DNA of 7,742 nucleotides from Betaproteobacteria bacterium (GTDB lineage Bacteria > Pseudomonadota > Gammaproteobacteria > Burkholderiales > SG8-41), in contig JAIOOZ010000027.1 of the NCBI GenBank assembly GCA_021414185.1, positions 1-7,742 on the forward strand. The letters are read 5' to 3'. Shown in pieces: positions 1 through 4,478 of this stretch (the stretch's first letter is position 1; each line of letters starts with the position of its first letter). A program made the translations under genes and the position numbers. The notes below the pieces were generated by a model, which was given only the letters and a program-made list of their open reading frames with translations, was not told the origin of the DNA and ran no database searches.

Positions 1-1320
1 CGCATCCAGACTCTGGAAAAACGGCTGTCCGAAGCTGAAAGCAAAGCTGGCAAGGCAGAAGCCGCCGCGACAAAAGCGGAAACCACCGCGACCAAGGCCG
101 AACAAAATTCGGCGAAAGCCGAAACCACGGCATCGTTGGGGACGAACCGATCCAGCGAGAGCGCGTTCAATCCGGCGGTGTCGCTGATTTTGCAGGGTAC
201 GTTCGCCAAAACGTCGCAGGATCCGAACCAGTATCAGATCACGGGTTATGTGCCGACCGGCGGCGAAGTGGGGCCGCCCAAGCGCAGCTTCGGCCTAGCC
301 GAGACCGAGCTGAATATCACCGCCAATATCGATCATTATTTTCGTGGAGTGGCAATTCTGGCGATTGCGCCCGAGGGCGGAATCGAGGCCGAAGAGGCGT
401 ATTTTCAGACGCTCGCGCTGCCGCGGGGCTTCGGGCTCAAAGGGGGGCGCTTTTTCTCCGGCATCGGCTATCTGAACGAACAGCATCAGCACGCGTGGGA
501 TTTCCAGGACGCGCCGCTGGTGTACAAGGCATTTCTCGGCAACAAATTGAAGCAGGACGGGCTGCAGTTGAAATGGATAGCGCCGACGGATCTCCTGGTT
601 GAGCTCGGTGCCGAAATCAGCGCCGGCGACGGGTTCCCGGGGAGCGACCGCAACAAGAACGGCATCGGCGGCAGCGCGTTGTTTGCCAATCTGGGCGGCG
701 ACATCGGCACCAGCACCGCCTGGCGCGCCGGCATGTCGTATCTTAGTGCGTCGCCGAATGGGCGCGCATATACCGACATGGATTCGGTGGGGGGCGCGGT
801 CACCAATACCTTCACCGGCAACGCGAAAATCATGGGTGTCAATGGCGTGCTGAAATGGTCGCCAAACGGTAACGCGACCTACCGGAACTTCAAGCTGCAA
901 GGCGAGTATTTCCAGCGGAAGCAGGACGGTTCGCTCATCTATGACGATACGGCGGGGTCGAACCTGTTCGGCGGTCCGGTTGCCAGCACTTTCAACACAA
1001 AACAGTCGGGATGGTACGCGCAGGCGGTGTGGCAGTTTTATCCGCAATGGCGCGTCGGTTACCGCTATGACGCGCTGCGCTTCGGCACCGTGAACAACGG
1101 CATCGTCAGCAACGGGCTGGGGCCGGTTGCCGCGGACTTCCCGGTGCTTGCCAACAACAGCCCGACACGCAATACGTTGATGCTCGACTGGAACCCGAGC
1201 GAATTCAGCCGCATCCGGCTGCAGTTCGCATCCGATAAATCGCGGTTCGGGGTGACCGACAACCAGGTCTTCGTCCAATACATCTACAGCCTGGGTGCGC
1301 ATGGCGCGCACAAGTTCTGA
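1..1320 (+). CDS. Outer-membrane beta-barrel protein (porin-like), 5' end missing, first gene seen of a metal-uptake operon
   Basis: The frame is open from the first base to a TGA at 1318-1320 (439 residues seen), so the start and any signal peptide lie left of the window. A TTG at 136 is in frame but is not a likely start, because the upstream codons are clearly coding. Residues 1-45 form an Ala/Lys/Glu-rich coiled coil, followed by a barrel-like region of alternating aromatic/hydrophobic strands. The protein ends in Phe after a Tyr-rich strand, as outer-membrane barrels do. An Asn-Glu-Gln-His-Gln-His stretch near 475-495 could touch metal, but this is a guess. The gene for the metal-binding protein starts only 29 bases downstream, so the two are probably co-transcribed. 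I infer an outer-membrane channel or receptor for the same metal. Similar coiled-coil starts occur in phosphate-selective and other anion porins, so the substrate is uncertain. Confidence 0.72.
   Translation, partial: RIQTLEKRLSEAESKAGKAEAAATKAETTATKAEQNSAKAETTASLGTNRSSESAFNPAVSLILQGTFAKTSQDPNQYQITGYVPTGGEVGPPKRSFGLAETELNITANIDHYFRGVAILAIAPEGGIEAEEAYFQTLALPRGFGLKGGRFFSGIGYLNEQHQHAWDFQDAPLVYKAFLGNKLKQDGLQLKWIAPTDLLVELGAEISAGDGFPGSDRNKNGIGGSALFANLGGDIGTSTAWRAGMSYLSASPNGRAYTDMDSVGGAVTNTFTGNAKIMGVNGVLKWSPNGNATYRNFKLQGEYFQRKQDGSLIYDDTAGSNLFGGPVASTFNTKQSGWYAQAVWQFYPQWRVGYRYDALRFGTVNNGIVSNGLGPVAADFPVLANNSPTRNTLMLDWNPSEFSRIRLQFASDKSRFGVTDNQVFVQYIYSLGAHGAHKF
52..135 (+). repeat. Four tandem 21-base units encoding a heptad coiled-coil repeat
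   Basis: Four successive 21-base units (52-72, 73-93, 94-114, 115-135) each encode seven residues starting Lys-Ala-Glu: KAEAAAT, KAETTAT, KAEQNSA, KAETTAS. The protein repeat is exact in period but the DNA has diverged at third positions, so it is an old, selected repeat and not a fresh duplication. It would form a short alpha-helical coiled coil on the periplasmic side of the barrel, perhaps holding a trimer together or reaching the cell wall. The function is inferred. Confidence 0.8.
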
Positions 1321-1335
1321 TGCCTGCCCGACATG

Positions 1336-1342
1336 AAAAGGA
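1336..1342 (+). promoter_or_regulatory. Ribosome-binding site that fixes the start of the metal-binding protein gene
   Basis: AAAAGGA lies seven bases before the ATG at 1350. An in-frame start at 1320 has no such site, overlaps the upstream stop codon, and would put a charged ten-residue tail in front of the signal peptide. The ATG at 1350 is therefore preferred. Confidence 0.7.
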
Positions 1343-1349
1343 TACTGCC

Positions 1350-2255
1350 ATGAACAACTGGTTGAAATTGATTTTGCTCGCCGCGGGCTGGATCGCAGCT
1401 CAACCGGCGCTGGCGGGACTCAACGTCATGGCGTGCGAACCTGAGTGGGGTGCGTTGAGCAAGGAGTTGGGCGGCGACAAGGTGAGCGTCTATGTGGCGA
1501 CGACCGCGCTGCAGGACCCGCATCATATCGAAGCGCGGCCCAGCCTGATTGCGCGCGCGCGCAGCGCCGATTTGATGGTATGCACCGGCGCCGAGCTCGA
1601 GATTGGGTGGGTGCCGTTGCTGCAAACGCAGGCCGGCAACGCGAAGATACAGCGTGGTCAACCCGGATATTTCGAGGCAGCGCCGCAGGTTTTGATGCTG
1701 GAGATACCCGAGCGGCTGGACCGCGCGATGGGCGACGTGCATCCGCAGGGCAACCCGCACGTGCATTTGGACCCGCGCAACATCGGGAAAATCGCTACCG
1801 CACTCTCCGAGCGCATGATCCGGCTGGATCCAGGCGAAGCGGAGTATTACAGGGCGCGCGCCAAATCCTTCAGCGAGCGTTGGCAACAAGCGCTCGCACG
1901 CTGGGAAAAAGACGCGGCGCCGCTCCGGGGCATGGCGGTCGTCGGGTACCACAAAAACATGACTTATCTGAATGCATGGCTGGGCATCCGCGAAGTCGGC
2001 AGCCTCGAACCCAAACCCGGCTTGCCGCCGACCACTTCGCACATGAGCGAATTGCTCGTGCGACTTGCGAAGGATCCAGCCAAAGCCGTCGTCCGCTCAG
2101 CCTATAACGATCCACGCGCCGCGGAATGGTTGTCGGGGAGCGCTAAAATTCCGGTGGTGACTTTGCCTTTTACGGTCGGCGGCACCGACAAGGCAAAAGA
2201 CCTGTTCAGTTTGTTCGACGATACTCTGGCGCGGCTGTTGGCGGTCGTCAAATGA
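1350..2255 (+). CDS. znuA: Periplasmic metal-binding protein of a zinc/manganese-type ABC importer (ZnuA/TroA family, cluster A-I)
   Basis: This is a 301-residue protein. Residues 1-22 form a signal peptide with an Ala-Leu-Ala cleavage site and no lipobox Cys, so the mature protein should be soluble in the periplasm. It captures a divalent metal and hands it to the permease encoded next. Expected metal ligands of the family are visible: His58 in DPHHIE, His137 in NPHVHLDP and His201 in VGYHKNM. The long helix linking the two lobes fits residues about 143-190. The long His-rich loop of many ZnuA proteins is absent; only HPQGNPHVH is present. The usual fourth acidic ligand, in a TLDP-like motif, is replaced by TLPFTVGG at 271-278, with Asp280 close by. 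The stop overlaps the permease start. Family assignment is firm. Zinc as the metal, and hence the symbol, is inferred; manganese or another divalent metal is possible. Confidence 0.88.
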   Translation: MNNWLKLILLAAGWIAAQPALAGLNVMACEPEWGALSKELGGDKVSVYVATTALQDPHHIEARPSLIARARSADLMVCTGAELEIGWVPLLQTQAGNAKIQRGQPGYFEAAPQVLMLEIPERLDRAMGDVHPQGNPHVHLDPRNIGKIATALSERMIRLDPGEAEYYRARAKSFSERWQQALARWEKDAAPLRGMAVVGYHKNMTYLNAWLGIREVGSLEPKPGLPPTTSHMSELLVRLAKDPAKAVVRSAYNDPRAAEWLSGSAKIPVVTLPFTVGGTDKAKDLFSLFDDTLARLLAVVK

Positions 2256-3010
2256 CGGCGCTTGAATTAAGCATCCTGTGGCCCGCGTTGATCGCGGGCC
2301 TGCTCGTGACCGCGACGCATGTGCCGCTAGGTGCGCAAGTCCTGAGCCGCGGCATAGTGTTCATCGATCTTGCCATCGCGCAGATCGCGGGCCTAGGCGT
2401 GATCGCTGCAGACTGGGCAGGTTTCGAGCCGCAGGGCTGGGCGGTGCAGGCCGCTGCGTTGAGCGCCGCGCTGTGCGGCGCTTTGCTGCTGACGTGGACC
2501 GAGAAGCGCTGGCCCGAAGTGCAGGAAGCGATGATAGGCGTGACTTTCATACTTGCCGCCAGCGGCGCGCTGATCTTGCTTGCGAGCAATCCGCATGGCG
2601 CCGAGCACCTCAAGGATCTGCTGGTCGGCCAGATCTTATGGGTAGATTCCGCGCGCCTGCCGCTGGTGGCGGCGGCCTATGCCGTGATTCTGCTGGCGTG
2701 GTTCGCGCTCGGCGAGCGTATGGGACGCACGGGCTTTTATGTGCTGTTCGCGTGCGCCGTCACGGTGTCGGTGCAACTGGTCGGCTTGTATCTCGTGTTC
2801 ACCACGCTGATCGTGCCGGCACTAGCGACGCGGCGCATGGTGAAAGGGCGCCTCGTCACAAGCTATGTGCTAAGCGCGGCGGGCTATGCGCTGGGTCTGC
2901 TGGTGTCGGCGCTTACTGATTGGCCGTCGGGTCCTGCCATCGTCTGGGTAATGACGGCGCTGGCGGTGATCGTTTTCGCTTTCACGCCGCGCGCGAGCCG
3001 CTACCGCTAA
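2252..3010 (+). CDS. znuB: Membrane permease of the metal ABC importer (ABC-3 family, ZnuB-like)
   Basis: This is a 252-residue, strongly hydrophobic protein with about seven to eight membrane helices, close to the usual 260-280 residues of ZnuB. It forms the channel through which metal released by the binding protein crosses the inner membrane. The start ATG at 2252 shares ATGA with the stop of the binding-protein gene and no separate Shine-Dalgarno site is visible, which points to translational coupling. Family landmarks are the segment FIDLAIAQIAGLGV (residues 37-50), matching the FGDTLAHASLLGV region of classical ZnuB, and GLYLVFTTLIVPALATRR (178-195), matching the conserved late helix with its Pro-Ala. 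In the first landmark the family His appears as Gln44. No ATPase gene follows; the next gene is an exporter after a 102-base gap. The ATPase may be encoded left of the window. Confidence 0.87.
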   Translation: MTALELSILWPALIAGLLVTATHVPLGAQVLSRGIVFIDLAIAQIAGLGVIAADWAGFEPQGWAVQAAALSAALCGALLLTWTEKRWPEVQEAMIGVTFILAASGALILLASNPHGAEHLKDLLVGQILWVDSARLPLVAAAYAVILLAWFALGERMGRTGFYVLFACAVTVSVQLVGLYLVFTTLIVPALATRRMVKGRLVTSYVLSAAGYALGLLVSALTDWPSGPAIVWVMTALAVIVFAFTPRASRYR

Positions 3011-3112
3011 TCGGCGGACGAAAAATTTCCTGGCTGGCCGCGGCCGGCGGGGGTGGCATTGGGCCGCGCTTCAATATAGAGTGAACCGGTATCAGCTCAC
3101 GCCGGTAGACGC
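3011..3112 (+). promoter_or_regulatory. Intergenic region before the CDF gene, with an imperfect 20-base palindrome
   Basis: These 102 bases separate the importer operon from the exporter gene. They hold a GC palindrome GGCCGCGGCC (3036-3045), a TATAGA that could be a -10 box (3075-3080) without a convincing -35 box, and an interrupted palindrome at 3081-3100 with arms GTGAACCGGT and ATCAGCTCAC (seven of ten positions pair). The palindrome lies just downstream of the possible -10 box, where a metal-sensing repressor could act. A weak GGTAG at 3104-3108 precedes the ATG. A separate promoter for the exporter makes sense because import and export need opposite control, but these elements are weak. 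Confidence 0.3.
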
Positions 3113-3984
3113 ATGCACACCCATTCCCACGCTCATCATCATCACGCGCACGATCATCCGGCGCCAGGGGCGCGGTTGGGCCGCGCGTTCGCGATCGGCA
3201 TCGCGCTGAATCTCGCGTTCGTGGTCGCGGAAGTGGTCTGCGGCCTGATGGCCAACTCGCTCGCGCTGGTGGCGGATGCCATGCATAACTTGAGCGATGT
3301 TGTCGGCCTCGTGCTTGCGTGGGGCGCTTCGGCACTTGCGCTGCGGCCGCCGTCGGCGCGCTTCACATACGGGTATCGCGGCTCCACCATCCTGGCGGCG
3401 CTCGGCAATGCGATGCTGCTGCTCGTCGTGACGGGCGGTATTGCCTGGGAGGCCGTGCTGCGTTTCAAAAATCCCGGCGCACCGAACGAAACCCTGATGA
3501 TATGGGTGGCGCTCGCCGGGATACTCATCAACGGCGGCACAGCGTGGCTTTTCATGGCGGACCGCAAGCACGATCTCAACGTGCGCGGCGCTTATCTGCA
3601 CATGGCCGCGGACGCCGGCGTGTCGCTCGGCGTTGCCATTGCCGGCGCCGGCATATTGTTCACGGGGTGGTCGTGGCTCGATCCCGCGGTTAGTTTGCTG
3701 ATCGTCGCCATCATTTTCGCGGGCACCTGGGGACTTTTAGAAATTATCTGTGCGGCCTGCAAGGTGTTTGCGAAGTGCACGACCTGCATATCTGGGCGAT
3801 GAGCACGACGGAAACCGCGTTGACGGCGCATCTGGTGATGCCCGCGGGCCATCCGGGAGATGATTTTTTTGCCGATGTCGTGCATCACATCGAGCATGAA
3901 TTCGGCATCGGCCACGTCACCATACAGATCGAAACGGGGACCTCCGCGAATCCCTGCGCGCTGGCGCCCGACCACGTGGTGTGA
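3113..3984 (+). pseudogene. Zinc-type cation diffusion facilitator (CDF) efflux transporter, interrupted by an internal deletion and frameshift
   Basis: Intact relatives of about 300 residues exchange cytoplasmic Zn2+ (or Co2+/Cd2+) for protons at the inner membrane. Frame 3113-3802 gives residues 1-209 of a good CDF membrane domain. It has a His-rich start (nine His in the first 15 residues), six helices, and the HxxxD metal sites of zinc-type CDFs: His58/Asp62 in HNLSD (helix 2) and His163/Asp167 in HMAAD (helix 5). After GTWGLL the frame turns into an unrelated Cys-rich tail ending at 3802. The expected cytoplasmic domain (YLCGLQGVCEVHDLHIW and onwards) continues in another frame and stops at 3984. 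About 20 codons normally between these parts are missing, and the missing length must be 1 modulo 3. If the sequence is right, the product is a 229-residue protein without the dimerising domain, which is probably inactive or impaired. An assembly error is the main alternative. Confidence 0.82.
3739..3984 (+). pseudogene. Out-of-frame C-terminal cytoplasmic domain of the CDF transporter
   Basis: In this frame the sequence reads RNYLCGLQGVCEVHDLHIW, followed by AMSTTETALTAHLVMP and a GIGHVTIQIETG strand. This is the conserved metal-binding and dimerising C-terminal fold of CDF exporters (residues roughly 215-300 in intact relatives). Its His residues in VHDLHIW and VVHHIEH are the usual secondary metal ligands. 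A GTG at 3775 could start a separate 69-residue peptide, but there is no ribosome-binding site in front of it and the homology extends upstream of it, so it is a remnant of the gene above and not an independent gene. Confidence 0.75.
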
Positions 3985-3988
3985 GAGA

Positions 3989-4004
3989 CGACGGATGACC
4001 GTCG
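3989..4004 (+). promoter_or_regulatory. Perfect 6-base inverted repeat just after the CDF stop, overlapping a -35 box
   Basis: CGACGG (3989-3994), loop ATGA, and CCGTCG (3999-4004) form a perfect stem. It begins four bases after the CDF stop codon and has no T-run, so it is a poor intrinsic terminator. It covers the candidate -35 box of the next gene, where a repressor site would be effective. Which role it has, if any, is unknown. Confidence 0.35.
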
Positions 4005-4023
4005 CGGAAATTTGTCCTACAAT
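3995..4023 (+). promoter_or_regulatory. Candidate sigma-70 promoter for the DUF2946 gene
   Basis: ATGACC (3995-4000, four of six against TTGACA) and TACAAT (4018-4023, five of six against TATAAT) are separated by exactly 17 bases. The expected transcription start is about 4029-4031, only two to four bases before the ATG at 4033. The message would therefore be leaderless or nearly so, which fits the lack of a Shine-Dalgarno sequence before that ATG. Confidence 0.55.
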
Positions 4024-4032
4024 GCCCGGCAT

Positions 4033-4392
4033 ATGAATCGCCGCATCGTCACGTGGTTGGCAATTTTCGGCATCGCGTTCAACGCGCTGTGGCCGTTGCT
4101 GGCGAACGCTGCGCCGGTCGATATCCAGGCGACGATCTGCACGACCAACAAGGCATCGCAGGCCGCGCAACAATCGCCGGCGAAGCAAATCCCTGCCAGC
4201 AGTTCCCTGCCGCATTGCCCGTTTTGTCTCGGTGTCAGCGACCACACGCCGGGACTCGTGCAGGCGCCGGCCGCTGGTTTCGAACGCATCATTTCCACTT
4301 TTGCCGCAGTGCTGGCCGGGACCTCCGGCGGCACGTCTTTTTCCCATCTCTCCGCCGCTCCCCGCGGCCCGCCCGCCCCTGACCTGAAATAG
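4033..4392 (+). CDS. Small secreted protein resembling DUF2946, with an HCPFC motif
   Basis: This 119-residue protein has a signal peptide or single N-terminal helix (residues 1-26, MNRRIVTW then a hydrophobic run ending in LANA), so it should be exported to the periplasm or stay anchored by that helix. Cys36 and the motif His61-Cys62-Pro-Phe-Cys65 are visible, as is an Arg-Gly-Pro-Pro-Ala tail, all typical of the DUF2946 family. The function of that family is not established; members often sit beside TonB-dependent receptors or copper genes, and the His/Cys motif could bind metal or act in redox chemistry. The ATG at 4033 is chosen over an in-frame TTG at 4012 because it starts the signal peptide directly and lies just after the predicted promoter. 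The receptor gene follows after 86 bases on the same strand, suggesting a functional pair. Confidence 0.72.
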   Translation: MNRRIVTWLAIFGIAFNALWPLLANAAPVDIQATICTTNKASQAAQQSPAKQIPASSSLPHCPFCLGVSDHTPGLVQAPAAGFERIISTFAAVLAGTSGGTSFSHLSAAPRGPPAPDLK

Positions 4393-4398
4393 TCGGGC

Positions 4399-4422
4399 GG
4401 CAACTTCGTGCGCGAAGTTGCC
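4399..4422 (+). terminator. Strong hairpin between the DUF2946 gene and the receptor gene
   Basis: GGCAACTTCG (4399-4408), loop TGCG, and CGAAGTTGCC (4413-4422) form a perfect ten-base stem six bases after the DUF2946 stop. No T-run follows, so it is not a classical intrinsic terminator. It could be a T-less terminator, an mRNA-stabilising stem, or an attenuator controlling the receptor gene. Confidence 0.45.
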
Positions 4423-4435
4423 CGCGGTTGTTCAC

Positions 4436-4451
4436 GCCGGCACATGCCGGC
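4436..4451 (+). other. Second hairpin upstream of the receptor gene
   Basis: GCCGGC (4436-4441), loop ACAT, and GCCGGC (4446-4451) form a six-base GC-only stem ending nine bases before the receptor's ribosome-binding site. With the stem at 4399-4422 it makes a tandem-hairpin leader. It may shape access to the ribosome-binding site, but each arm is itself palindromic and such motifs are common in GC-rich DNA. Confidence 0.3.
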
Positions 4452-4460
4452 CGCGGAAGC

Positions 4461-4466
4461 GGGGAG
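4461..4466 (+). promoter_or_regulatory. Ribosome-binding site of the receptor gene, left without a normal start codon
   Basis: GGGGAG is a strong Shine-Dalgarno match. About seven bases downstream, where an ATG would be expected, the sequence reads ATA/TAT (4472-4475). The first usable in-frame start is TTG at 4479, twelve bases away, which is a poor spacing. This suggests that the original start codon has been lost together with the signal peptide. Confidence 0.55.
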
Positions 4467-4478
4467 TAAAAATATCAG

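Noticed and set aside
295..1311. 338-residue minus-strand frame opposite the first barrel gene
   Set aside because: Antisense frame without motifs; the plus strand gives a coherent barrel with a proper C-terminal Phe.
3036..3045. GC palindrome after the permease gene as a terminator
   Set aside because: It has no loop and no T-run, and such short GC palindromes are frequent in this sequence.
3592..4347. 251-residue minus-strand frame spanning the CDF break
   Set aside because: It covers the C-terminal half of the CDF gene and the DUF2946 gene, which have clear family motifs on the plus strand; the minus frame has none.
4393..4478. Cobalamin riboswitch before the TonB-dependent receptor
   Set aside because: The region is too short and lacks the conserved B12-box bases; only simple hairpins are seen.
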